14,497 nucleotides of DNA from NCBI GenBank assembly GCA_964499235.1, contig CAZCKC010000096.1:1-14497 (forward strand), given 5' to 3'. Both the position numbers and the translations under genes were made by a program. Below the pieces are notes generated by a model, which worked only from the letters and a program-made list of their open reading frames with translations, was not told where the DNA came from and ran no database searches. Positions 6,952 through 13,899 of this stretch are shown here, one piece after another; the first letter of the stretch is position 1; every line of letters begins with the position of its first letter. The stretch comes from JAFGRR01 sp964499235. Lineage in GTDB: Bacteria > Planctomycetota > Phycisphaerae > UBA1845 > Fen-1342.

Positions 6952-8388
6952 ATGCCCAACCCGCAGCTGATGGAAAACCTGACCGCCCTGGCGAAGCGCC
7001 GCGGGTTCATCTACCAATCGAGCGAGATCTACGGGGGCCTCGGCGGCTTCTGGGATTACGGCCCGCTGGGCGTCGAGCTCAAGCGCAACATCAAGGACCA
7101 CTGGTGGCAGACGATGGTCCACAACCCGCCGGTCGGCCCGGACGGGCGGCAGGTCGAGATGGTGGGGCTCGACTGCGCGATCATCATGAACCCGAAGGTC
7201 TGGGAGGCCAGCGGGCACGTCGGCGGCTTCGCCGACCCGATGGTCGACTGCCGGCAGTGCAAGGGGCGCTTCCGCGCGGACCAGCTCGACGTGACCCCCT
7301 GCCCCGAAAAGCCCAGCAAGATGGCCGGCCAGCACGACAAGTGCGACCTGACCGAGCCGCGCTCGTTCAACCTGATGTTCCAGACGCACGTCGGCGCGTT
7401 GCAGGACGCGTCGTCGGTCGCCTACCTGCGCCCCGAGACCGCGCAGGGCATCTTCGCGAACTTCAAGAACGTGATCGACACCCAGCGGGTCAAGGTCCCC
7501 TTCGGGATCGCCCAGGTCGGCAAGGCGTTCCGCAACGAGATCAACCCGCGCAACTACACCTTCCGCTCCCGCGAGTTCGAGCAGATGGAGATCGAGTTCT
7601 TCTGCCACCCCGACGCCTCGATGGCATGGTACGAGTTCTGGCGCAACGTGCGTTTCCAGTGGTACGTCGACCTCGGGCTCAAGAGCGAAAAGCTCCGCCT
7701 GCGCGACCAGGAGGCGGACGAGCTGGCCCACTACTCCAAGGCCTGCGCCGACATCGAGTACCTCTTTCCCTTCTCCGACGAGCACCAGGAACTCGAGGGC
7801 TGCGCCCACCGCGGCAACTTCGACCTGACGCAGCACGCCCAGTTCAGCGGCAAGGACCTCACCTACTTCGACGACGACCGCTGGGAACAGGACAAGCAGC
7901 AGTTCGACTCCGACGCCGCCAAACACGCCAAGACCAAGGCCCCCTACCGCTTCCTGCCGACCGTCATCGAACCGTCAGCCGGCGCGGACCGCGCCACCCT
8001 CGCCTTCCTCTGCGAGGCCTACACCGAGGACGAGCAGCCCGACGAGAAGGGCAAGCCCCAGAAGCGCACGCTCATGCGCTTCGACCCGCGGCTGGCGCCG
8101 GTCAAGGCGGCCTTCTTCCCGCTGGTCAACAAGGAGGGCATGCCCGAAATCGCCACGCAACTCTTCCAGGACGCCAAGAAACGCTACAACGTCGCCTACG
8201 ACGCCAAGGGCGCCATCGGGCGCCGCTACCGCCGCCAAGACGAGATCGGCACCCCCTTCTGCATCACCGTCGACGGCGACACGCTCCAGGACGGGAACGT
8301 CACCATCCGGGACCGCGACTCGCTCGCCCAGCAGCGGGTCAGCCGCGACCAGATCCTGGCGTGGCTCGGCGACAAGCTCGGCCGCTAG
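6952..8388 (+). CDS. glyS: Glycine--tRNA ligase, single-chain (alpha2) type
   Basis: Charges tRNA-Gly with glycine using ATP; a class II synthetase of 478 residues, normal for the homodimeric bacterial/eukaryotic-like type (sometimes called glyQS) rather than the alpha2beta2 type. Visible hallmarks are the N-terminal RRGFIYQSSEIYGGLGGFWD, and GHVGGFADPMVDCRQCKGRFRAD split here into GHVGGFADP and a CRQC knuckle. Next come LRPETAQGIF and the motif 2 region FRNEINPRNYTFRSREFEQM. Motif 3 is in the GAIGRRYRRQDEIGTPFC stretch near residue 425. The C-terminus holds the anticodon-binding fold, with TIRDRDSLAQQRV near the end. All expected elements are present and nothing is truncated. It has its own promoter and ribosome binding site and stands as a single transcription unit. 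Confidence 0.97.
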   Translation: MPNPQLMENLTALAKRRGFIYQSSEIYGGLGGFWDYGPLGVELKRNIKDHWWQTMVHNPPVGPDGRQVEMVGLDCAIIMNPKVWEASGHVGGFADPMVDCRQCKGRFRADQLDVTPCPEKPSKMAGQHDKCDLTEPRSFNLMFQTHVGALQDASSVAYLRPETAQGIFANFKNVIDTQRVKVPFGIAQVGKAFRNEINPRNYTFRSREFEQMEIEFFCHPDASMAWYEFWRNVRFQWYVDLGLKSEKLRLRDQEADELAHYSKACADIEYLFPFSDEHQELEGCAHRGNFDLTQHAQFSGKDLTYFDDDRWEQDKQQFDSDAAKHAKTKAPYRFLPTVIEPSAGADRATLAFLCEAYTEDEQPDEKGKPQKRTLMRFDPRLAPVKAAFFPLVNKEGMPEIATQLFQDAKKRYNVAYDAKGAIGRRYRRQDEIGTPFCITVDGDTLQDGNVTIRDRDSLAQQRVSRDQILAWLGDKLGR

Positions 8389-8415
8389 CCCCGGAGCCCA
8401 GGCCCGATATCCGCG

Positions 8416-8444
8416 TTGTCTTCGCCCCCCCAGCGGCCTATGCT
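8416..8444 (+). promoter_or_regulatory. Promoter of the secreted protein / permease unit
   Basis: TTGTCT (8416-8421) and TATGCT (8439-8444) are separated by 17 bp, giving a predicted start near 8451 and a leader of about 50 nt. GGAG at 8491-8494 then lies 7 nt before GTG 8502. Confidence 0.65.
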
Positions 8445-8501
8445 AGCCTGACCGGGCAATCCGCGGCCCGCGGGACGGTTTCCGCAATCAGGAGTCAACC
8501 A

Positions 8502-9620
8502 GTGGTGAAACACGGATCGAACCGGACGGCGGCGGTCGGCGTGCTGCTCCTCGGCCTCAGCCTCGCACAACCGGCGCCGGGCGCGGTCGTCGAGATTGCC
8601 GCGAGCGCCGAAGCACGGGTCGTGCGGCTCGTCGACGGCTCACCAGTGGACACCGTCGAGACCCAGGAGCTTTTCCCCCAGACCCAAACCGAGCTGCCGC
8701 TCCAGGTGCTGGCTGACCTGCTGGACCTCGAGGACGGTGGTGCGGCCGTCGCAGCCCAGTTCGCCGACCCCCTGACCGCCGTCGTGAGCAATCCCGAAGA
8801 GTTCGCCTTGACAATCGCCCTCGCCAGCGACGGCCCCGACGCCTTCAGCGGGACCGCGGTCCTGACCGAGCAGCGAACGGTCGTCTTCTCGGAAGCGGAA
8901 GTGCTGGCCCCGCCGGGCCAAGAGGTCGAGCTGGTCGGGATCTTCTTCCTCGACGCGGCTCTGGCGATCCTGGATACCGCGGCCCTCCGCGACCTGACGG
9001 GGGCGGAGATCACGCTCTCGGTGGTGGTGGAGCAGCAGTTCCCCGCGCCTGCGGATGGCAATTCCGACGGCGAGTCGGGCGCGGATTCGGGCGACGATCA
9101 AAACGGCTCGAGCCCGCCGGCCCAGTCGGTGGGCACGCGCGAAACACTGCTGGACCTGACGCTCACGGTGGTCGGCGGTCCCGACGGCACGCTAACCACC
9201 AGCATTGACGGCTCCGACGAGCTCGGGCTGTTCGAGGCCGACCTGGCAGACCTGCTCGACGAGTTCAGCACGGCTCGGGTAGCCGCGACCGACACGGCCA
9301 TCCAGTTCCCCTACACCGCCGTGGTGGGCGAGGAGTTCGACTTCGTGGTCACGGTGTCGGCCGAGGCCCGGAGCCTGCCGGACGGCAACTTGGTGGCGTT
9401 GCTCGTGGGCGCGCCGTTTGATTCGTTTTTCGACGTCGCGACAGTGGTCGTCGCGGATGAGGCGGCGGTGGCGGCGGTCAATCAGATCGAGACTAACACC
9501 CCCTTCGGCGACGATCCGGAGGCCGGCCTCGGGCTCTTGAGCTGCCCGCTGATCGGGCTCCTGCCGTTGGCGTTTTCCGCGGCCGCCTGCTTCGCACCCC
9601 GGCGGCGCAGCTCCGTATAG
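8502..9620 (+). CDS. Secreted protein of unknown function with MYXO-CTERM-like C-terminal tail
   Basis: I do not recognise this 372-residue protein. The frame is open far upstream through glyS, but the real start is GTG 8502 (or GTG 8505). It is preceded by GGAG and followed at once by a signal peptide: basic start MVKHGSNR, hydrophobic core AAVGVLLLGLSLA, likely cleavage after PAPGA. The mature part is acidic and rich in Asp, Glu, Val and Ala, with alternating hydrophobic residues suggesting beta structure. A low-complexity Gly/Ser/Asp linker (about 183-209) splits it into two halves. The last 29 residues read as a short Cys-containing stretch (Cys348), a hydrophobic segment and an Arg cluster (367-369), like surface-sorting tails. 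It lies 6 bp from the permease gene downstream, so the two are probably cotranscribed. An extracytoplasmic role is likely; the activity is unknown. Confidence 0.8.
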   Translation: MVKHGSNRTAAVGVLLLGLSLAQPAPGAVVEIAASAEARVVRLVDGSPVDTVETQELFPQTQTELPLQVLADLLDLEDGGAAVAAQFADPLTAVVSNPEEFALTIALASDGPDAFSGTAVLTEQRTVVFSEAEVLAPPGQEVELVGIFFLDAALAILDTAALRDLTGAEITLSVVVEQQFPAPADGNSDGESGADSGDDQNGSSPPAQSVGTRETLLDLTLTVVGGPDGTLTTSIDGSDELGLFEADLADLLDEFSTARVAATDTAIQFPYTAVVGEEFDFVVTVSAEARSLPDGNLVALLVGAPFDSFFDVATVVVADEAAVAAVNQIETNTPFGDDPEAGLGLLSCPLIGLLPLAFSAAACFAPRRRSSV

Positions 9621-9626
9621 GCGGGC

Positions 9627-10835
9627 ATGTTCTACCTAAAGCTGGTCGCAACTGCCCTGCGGAGCCTGGACAGCCACTTTCTGCGCTCGCTGCTGGCGAC
9701 GATGGGGGTGCTGATCGGGGTCGCCTCGGTGGTCGCGAGCATGGCGATCCTGACCGGCGCCCAGGAGCGGATCCTCAGCAACTTCCGCTCGCTGGGCTCG
9801 AACCTGCTTTACGTGTTCCCGGAAAACATTCGCGTCGGCGGGCGGCCGGTGGGGTCGGCGCAGACTCTGGTGCTGTCCGACCTGGACACGCTGCAAAAGG
9901 AGCTCGGCGACGAGATCGAGATGCTCGCGCCCGAGGCGATCGGCTCCGCCGCGCTGAAGTACTTCGACAAGTCGCGTGACGCGACGGTGCTGGCAACCAA
10001 CGGCGAGTACTTCGCGCTGCACGGCATGGAGCTGCACAGCGGCGGGCGGTTCTTCAACGCGAACGACCAGAACGTCATCGTGCTCGGCGCACAGGTGGCC
10101 GAGGACCTCTTCGGCGGTATGGACCCGGTCGCCCAGACGGTCCGGGTGCGAAGCAATCCTTACCGCATTATCGGCGTGCTCGAACCGCACGGCAGCGTCG
10201 GGTTCCTCTCGGCCGATGACACGGTGTTCATCCCGATCGACAGCGCCCTGCGGCGGTTCTTCAACCGCGACTGGCTGAACCGCATCACCATCGTGGCTGC
10301 CGATGCCGGCGAGGTCGAGACGTTGCAGAAGCGGGTCACGGCCACCCTGCGGACAACGCACAACATCCGCCCGGGACAGGACGCCGACTTCAACGTCCAG
10401 AACCAGCAGCAGGCGATGCGGAACATCTCGGAGGCCACGCTGATCTTCGCGATCGTCTTCTATAGCATTGCCGGCATCAGCCTGGTCGTCGGCGGGATCG
10501 GGATCATGAACATCATGCTGGTCTCGGTCACGGAGCGCACGCGAGAGATCGGCGTGCGGATGGCGGTCGGCGCGCGGCGGTCGGATATCCTGCTGCAGTT
10601 CCTCGCCGAAGCACTGGTGATCAGCCTGATCGGCGGCGTACTGGGGCTGATCCTGGGCTGGATGCTCTCGGACGTGCTCGAGAACGTGGTGCGCGGCATG
10701 TTCTTCACGAAGATCACGCCGACGGTGGTGATCGCGGCGTTGGCCTCGTCGACGCTCGTAGGCGTCATCAGCGGGCTCTACCCGGCCTACCAGGCGAGCC
10801 AGAAGGACCCCGTCGAGGCCCTGCGCTACGAGTAG
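9627..10835 (+). CDS. ABC transporter permease, MacB/FtsX type
   Basis: A 402-residue membrane protein with the MacB layout: one N-terminal helix (about 17-41), a large periplasmic MacB-PCD domain (about 45-265) and three C-terminal helices (about 272-300, 321-347, 365-388) forming the FtsX domain. Diagnostic stretches are LLATMGVLIGVASVV, GGIGIMNIMLVSVTERTREI, GVRMAVGARRSDILLQFL and the end YPAYQASQKDPVEALRYE. Such type VII permeases do not carry substrate through the membrane. They couple ATP hydrolysis by a partner ATPase to periplasmic work such as lipoprotein release, efflux or signalling. Neither the ATPase nor a periplasmic adaptor gene is next door; the upstream neighbour is the secreted protein. 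There is no clear ribosome binding site and only 6 bp to the previous stop, so translational coupling is likely. The substrate cannot be told. Confidence 0.93.
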   Translation: MFYLKLVATALRSLDSHFLRSLLATMGVLIGVASVVASMAILTGAQERILSNFRSLGSNLLYVFPENIRVGGRPVGSAQTLVLSDLDTLQKELGDEIEMLAPEAIGSAALKYFDKSRDATVLATNGEYFALHGMELHSGGRFFNANDQNVIVLGAQVAEDLFGGMDPVAQTVRVRSNPYRIIGVLEPHGSVGFLSADDTVFIPIDSALRRFFNRDWLNRITIVAADAGEVETLQKRVTATLRTTHNIRPGQDADFNVQNQQQAMRNISEATLIFAIVFYSIAGISLVVGGIGIMNIMLVSVTERTREIGVRMAVGARRSDILLQFLAEALVISLIGGVLGLILGWMLSDVLENVVRGMFFTKITPTVVIAALASSTLVGVISGLYPAYQASQKDPVEALRYE

Positions 10836-10868
10836 GCCTCGGCAACCGCCGCCGACCAACACCCCGCT

Positions 10869-10886
10869 GCGATGCCGGGGCATCGC
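10869..10886 (+). terminator. Hairpin after the permease gene
   Basis: GCGATGCC (10869-10876) and GGCATCGC (10879-10886) are perfect inverted repeats with a 2-nt centre, giving at least 7 bp around a CGGG loop. It lies 33 bp after the permease stop and before the next promoter. No U-tract follows. Confidence 0.45.
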
Positions 10887-10913
10887 GAAGTAGGCGATCT
10901 GCCGCGCGCCGGC

Positions 10914-10919
10914 TATGAT
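10914..10919 (+). promoter_or_regulatory. -10 element of the zinc-ribbon membrane protein gene
   Basis: TATGAT (10914-10919) is a 5/6 match to TATAAT, in a GGC-TATGAT-G context like other -10 boxes in this window. No good -35 box is seen 16-19 bp upstream. The leader would be about 33 nt, with TGAGGT as ribosome binding site just before ATG 10959. Confidence 0.5.
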
Positions 10920-10958
10920 GCCGCGTCGAGATTTCCCGAACCGTCGCCTGAGGTCTGC

Positions 10959-11522
10959 ATGCCCATTCGCTTCGCCTGTCCGCAGTGCCACAACCCGATC
11001 GAGGTCGATGACGAGTTCGCCGGGAGCTCGGCAACCTGCCCCTATTGCGAATCCGTGGTCAGCGTGCCCCCGGAATCCACCTGGCAGGCGGACGCGATCG
11101 CCCGCGCCCGGCCCGCGGGCGACTTCCGCGATCAACCCCCGGCGGTGCAGCGGGTTCCGGCCGTCTCTCCCGCCGCCCGTCGTTATGGCTACCTCGCGCT
11201 GACCTTTGCGGCATTGGGGCTCCTGTTCTTCGCGGCGTTGATCATCCAGCTGCTCGTGATTTTGTGGCCGCTGTTGCAGGAGACCCCGGGCGTGCCGCCG
11301 CCCCAGACGGAGGCGCAGGAATTTCTCCAACGCGAGGCGCCGAACCATCCGCTGGTTCTCGTCTTCAACGTGCTCTACCTCATGAGCAGCATCTCGGCCG
11401 TCGTGCTCGGAGCCCTGGGATTGCGGGCCGGCCGCACGTGGCAGGCGATCGTGGGCCTCGTAGTCGGCGGGTTGTTAACGCTGTGCACGTGTTCCGGCGT
11501 GTTCTTACAGCCGTTGACCTAA
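10959..11522 (+). CDS. Zinc-ribbon membrane protein, function unknown
   Basis: A 187-residue protein starting MPIRFACPQCHNPIEVDD. Two CxxC knuckles (CPQC at 7-10, CPYC at about 29-32) form a rubredoxin-like zinc ribbon. A Pro/Ala-rich linker follows, then three predicted membrane helices (about 77-106, 133-156, 161-184), the last containing a CTC motif. The frame is open from 10872, but ATG 10959 has a TGAGGT ribosome binding site and places the knuckle at the N-terminus, as is usual for such proteins. This architecture (cytoplasmic zinc ribbon, linker, DUF4190-like helices) is familiar from hypothetical proteins of planctomycete-like genomes. I know of no assigned function. It is a single gene between two hairpins. 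Confidence 0.8.
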   Translation: MPIRFACPQCHNPIEVDDEFAGSSATCPYCESVVSVPPESTWQADAIARARPAGDFRDQPPAVQRVPAVSPAARRYGYLALTFAALGLLFFAALIIQLLVILWPLLQETPGVPPPQTEAQEFLQREAPNHPLVLVFNVLYLMSSISAVVLGALGLRAGRTWQAIVGLVVGGLLTLCTCSGVFLQPLT

Positions 11523-11614
11523 CCAACCCCGCCCAGCCTTTCATACCAGCCAATTCACTCCGAAAAGTCGACCCGCGGCGAAATCGGTGAAATAGGGGTT
11601 TTCTGGGCGTCAAA

Positions 11615-11637
11615 GGTGGTTGAACCGCCGCCCCCTT
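11615..11637 (+). terminator. Possible hairpin with pyrimidine tail, overlapping a possible -35 box
   Basis: GGTGG (11615-11619) and CCGCC (11625-11629) pair around TTGAA (one G-T pair), and CCCCCTTTCT follows. This could end the zinc-ribbon transcript. TTGAAC (11620-11625) with TAATCA (11645-11650) at 19 bp is an alternative reading as a weak promoter for the DUF2203 gene. The rest of the 165-bp gap holds nothing I can identify. Confidence 0.3.
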
Positions 11638-11687
11638 TCTGGCGTAATCAGGGGCAAGTCACAGCAACGTTTTCTGGAGATGCTGCC

Positions 11688-12125
11688 ATGCCGACGGATT
11701 ACCCGACGACCGCGACCGCTACCCTCGAGCCCCGCCACAAGGTCTTTACGCGCGCTGAGGCCAACGGGTCGCTGGTCTACGTTAGGCGAGTTGTCAGCGA
11801 CGTGGTGCGGCAGTACGAACAGCTTCTCCATTGGCGGTCCGAGCGGAACACGCTCGAGCGCCAGGGCGACCTTGGGAGCGGTTACGACGGGCTCAACGAG
11901 AAGATCGAGGGCGCGGTCTTCGATTTGAACAAGCTCTTTGCGGAGCTTGCGGCCGTCGGTTGCGAGTTGAAGGACTGGTCCCGCGGGCTGGTCGACTTTC
12001 CGTCCACGTACCGGCAGCGCCGCGTGTGGTTGTGCTGGGAGCTCGGCGAGACGGAAGTGACGCACTGGCACGAGTGGGAAGCCGGGTACGCCGGGCGGCG
12101 CCCCGTGCCGACCGACTTCAAGTAA
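11688..12125 (+). CDS. DUF2203 family protein
   Basis: A 145-residue soluble protein. The N-terminal helical part begins KVFTRAEANGSLVYVRRVV, followed by a helix rich in charged residues. The family-typical C-terminus shows GCELKDWSRGLVDFPS, VWLCWELGE and VTHWHEWEAGYAGRRPV. These Trp/His/Glu-rich blocks are what I recognise as DUF2203 (COG4911); no biochemical role is established that I know of. The start at ATG 11688 is supported by TGGAGA at 11675-11680, 7 nt upstream, and by the fit to family length; the frame is also open from 11616. The gene converges on rpiB with 13 bp between the two stop codons. Confidence 0.88.
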   Translation: MPTDYPTTATATLEPRHKVFTRAEANGSLVYVRRVVSDVVRQYEQLLHWRSERNTLERQGDLGSGYDGLNEKIEGAVFDLNKLFAELAAVGCELKDWSRGLVDFPSTYRQRRVWLCWELGETEVTHWHEWEAGYAGRRPVPTDFK

Positions 12126-12138
12126 TCAAACCAATCAA

Positions 12139-12702
12139 TTAATTGCGATCGATCCGGCTCGGGTGCGCAGGCTTCGCGCCTGCCGACTTGCGCTCGAGTT
12201 GTTTGGCGAGCTGCTTCGCGTCGGCCTCCCCCGTGGCCGGCAGGGTCGCGTCGGCGCCGGGCTGGCCGTCCTCGAATGCCTCGATGTTGGCGACGCGGCG
12301 GGCGTGACGGCCGCCTTCGAACTCCGTCTCGAGCCAGACGCGGACAATGCTTTGCATCAGGGCGTCGCCGACGAGGTCCGCCGGCAGGCACAGCACGTTC
12401 GCATCATTGTGCCGCCGCGCCATCTGCGCCGTCAGCTCGTCGTGGCACAGCGCTGCCCGGACGCGCCGAACCTTGTTCGCGGTGATCGACATGCCGATGC
12501 CCGAGCCGCAGAAGAGGATCCCGCGATCAACCGCCCTCTTCGAGACTGCCTCGGCGACGCAGAGTCCGGCCGCGGTGTAGTCGCACGGCGTTCGGTCCTG
12601 GGTCCCGTGGTCGCAGACGTCGACGCCGAGGGCGTAAAGCAGCGCCTTGATCCGTTCCTTGGCTTCGTAGCCGCGGTGATCACTACCAATCGCGATCTTC
12701 AT
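12139..12702 (-). CDS. rpiB: Ribose-5-phosphate isomerase B with C-terminal extension
   Basis: Interconverts ribose 5-phosphate and ribulose 5-phosphate in the pentose phosphate pathway. It starts MKIAIGSDHRGYEAKE. Cys65 in ILFCGSGIGMSI is the catalytic base of Cys-type RpiB, CDYTAAG (40-46) and RRHNDANVL supply phosphate and sugar contacts, and EGGRHARRVANI ends the core near 150. About 37 further residues, polar and Ala/Lys/Pro-rich, form a probably disordered tail; RpiB normally stops near 145-150. The ATG lies inside the end of the upstream Sua5-phosphatase gene (20-bp overlap), with AGGAG 7 nt before it, indicating translational coupling. Confidence 0.95.
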   Translation of the reverse strand: MKIAIGSDHRGYEAKERIKALLYALGVDVCDHGTQDRTPCDYTAAGLCVAEAVSKRAVDRGILFCGSGIGMSITANKVRRVRAALCHDELTAQMARRHNDANVLCLPADLVGDALMQSIVRVWLETEFEGGRHARRVANIEAFEDGQPGADATLPATGEADAKQLAKQLERKSAGAKPAHPSRIDRN

Positions 12703-13819
12703 GCAACAGCTCCTCGACGCGCTGATTCACGGCTTGTTCAATCTGCTTGCCACAGCTCGCGTACGCATCCGGCCCGCCGCCGATCGGGTCGGCGATCGGC
12801 CCCTCCGCATCGAGTAGCTCGAGCCGGCGGGCGGCCGACGGCACGAGATCGAGCACCATGTCGCGGTGCTCGGCCGTCATCGCGTAGATACGGTCGGACT
12901 GGTGGACCAGTTCGGGCGTCAGCGGCTGCGAACGGTGGCCCTGAGCCTCGATCCCCCGGGCCTGCAGCTCCCCAAGCGAACCTTCCGAGATCGGCCCCCC
13001 CACCGGCGCAAACGTCCCGGCCGATTGCACGTGGTAGCCGTAGTCTTCGAGCGCGTCGACCGCGACGCCGGTCTGCTCGGCCAGCCGCTGCCGGAAGAGG
13101 TACTCGGCCATCGGGGAACGGCAGGAGTTCCCCGTGCAGACCATCAGCACGTCGTGCCGGGTCATCCGGGTGATGATCCGCTCTTCGAGCACGCCCGGTC
13201 GCAGCACGCGCCAACCCTCACCGTTGACCTCGACGATCGTTGATGCACCCCGCAGGCGGCACGGCCCGCCGTCGATCGCCAGGTCCGCTTGGCCAGTCAG
13301 GGACTCGAGCGCGGCTTCGACCGATTCCGGGGGCGGCATGCCGGCGGGGTTGGCGCTGCTGGCGACGATCGGCACGCCGGCCTCGTCGAGCAGCTGCCGG
13401 GCGGCCGCGTGATCCGGGCAGCGTAGCCCGACCGACTGCTGGAAGTAGACGGCTTCGAGCGCGCCCGCGTCGAAACGCTCGGCGAGCGGTGTCTTCTCGG
13501 GCTCGGGCACGGGGGTCACGAGCGTCAGCGGCCCCGGCCACCCCCGGCGGGCAAGGCGGCGGAAAACGGTGGACGGGCTGCTCACGAAGTCGCGGGCGGC
13601 CTTCGGCATCCCGATGTGCACGGTGAAGGGCTGGTCGGGGCGATTCTTGGCCTCGCGGAGCCGGCGAACGGCCTCGGGATGGGCGGCCGATGCCCCAACC
13701 CCGTAAACTGTTTCGGTCGGAAAGATCACCAGCGCGCCGTCGCGCAGTGCGGCCGCGGCTTCGGAGATCGCAGCCCGGTAACTCTCTGTCCCTGAATTAG
13801 TTATGACTGAAGTGGCCAT
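12683..13819 (-). CDS. Fusion: Sua5/YrdC/YwlC threonylcarbamoyl-AMP synthase domain + low-molecular-weight (YwlE-like) phosphatase
   Basis: The 378 residues join two enzymes. The YrdC domain (about 14-200) makes threonylcarbamoyl-AMP for tRNA t6A; it shows FPTETVYGVGA (33-43), the KNR motif at 58-60 and VASSANPAG. It lacks the extra C-terminal Sua5 domain, so it is of the short TsaC type. The LMW phosphatase domain (about 224-378) has the P-loop CTGNSCRS with Cys228 and Arg234, followed by PMAEYLF, SAGTFAP and the general-acid loop ADPIGGG. These blocks resemble B. subtilis YwlE (protein arginine phosphatase) more than Wzb-type tyrosine phosphatases, but Ser232 replaces the YwlE Thr11. Start: the frame is open from a TTG at 13870, but that TTG is the -35 box of the promoter, so ATG 13819 is chosen; its ribosome binding site is weak. 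rpiB follows with a 20-bp overlap. Confidence 0.93.
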   Translation of the reverse strand: MATSVITNSGTESYRAAISEAAAALRDGALVIFPTETVYGVGASAAHPEAVRRLREAKNRPDQPFTVHIGMPKAARDFVSSPSTVFRRLARRGWPGPLTLVTPVPEPEKTPLAERFDAGALEAVYFQQSVGLRCPDHAAARQLLDEAGVPIVASSANPAGMPPPESVEAALESLTGQADLAIDGGPCRLRGASTIVEVNGEGWRVLRPGVLEERIITRMTRHDVLMVCTGNSCRSPMAEYLFRQRLAEQTGVAVDALEDYGYHVQSAGTFAPVGGPISEGSLGELQARGIEAQGHRSQPLTPELVHQSDRIYAMTAEHRDMVLDLVPSAARRLELLDAEGPIADPIGGGPDAYASCGKQIEQAVNQRVEELLHEDRDW

Positions 13820-13841
13820 GACACCGCTCGCTGAAACGCGT

Positions 13842-13870
13842 ATTGTCCCGGTCGTTGATAAGTGTGTCAA
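13842..13870 (-). promoter_or_regulatory. Promoter of the Sua5-phosphatase/rpiB operon
   Basis: On the minus strand, a perfect TTGACA (13870-13865) and GACAAT (13847-13842, 4/6) are separated by 17 bp. This is the best sigma70 match in the window. Transcription would begin near 13835, about 16 nt before ATG 13819. Confidence 0.75.
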
Positions 13871-13882
13871 CCAAGCATGAAT

Positions 13883-13896
13883 CCCAGCGCCCTGGG
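13883..13896. promoter_or_regulatory. Inverted repeat between divergent promoters
   Basis: CCCAG (13883-13887) and CTGGG (13892-13896) form a perfect dyad with a 4-bp centre. It lies midway between the -35 boxes of the two divergent promoters (13870 and 13900). An operator for both is possible but unproven. Confidence 0.3.
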
Positions 13897-13899
13897 GGC

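Noticed and set aside
7104..8501. N-terminal extension of the secreted protein through glyS
   Set aside because: The frame is open, but the glyS frame is the conserved one. The extension is Arg/Pro/Gly-rich noise, and a signal peptide with ribosome binding site begins at 8502.
9636..11348. Long minus-strand frame spanning the permease and the zinc-ribbon gene
   Set aside because: It crosses two well-supported plus-strand genes and their intergenic signals, and has no domain-like sequence.
1239..11599. Shared 11-mer GAAATAGGGGT at 1239-1249 and 11589-11599, both intergenic
   Set aside because: Chance 11-mer matches are expected several times in a window of this size, and the flanks do not align.
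12136..12145. AT-rich palindrome CAATTAATTG between the convergent stop codons as a bidirectional terminator or operator
   Set aside because: The stem would be weak AT pairs with no loop, and it overlaps the rpiB stop codon; nothing else supports a function.
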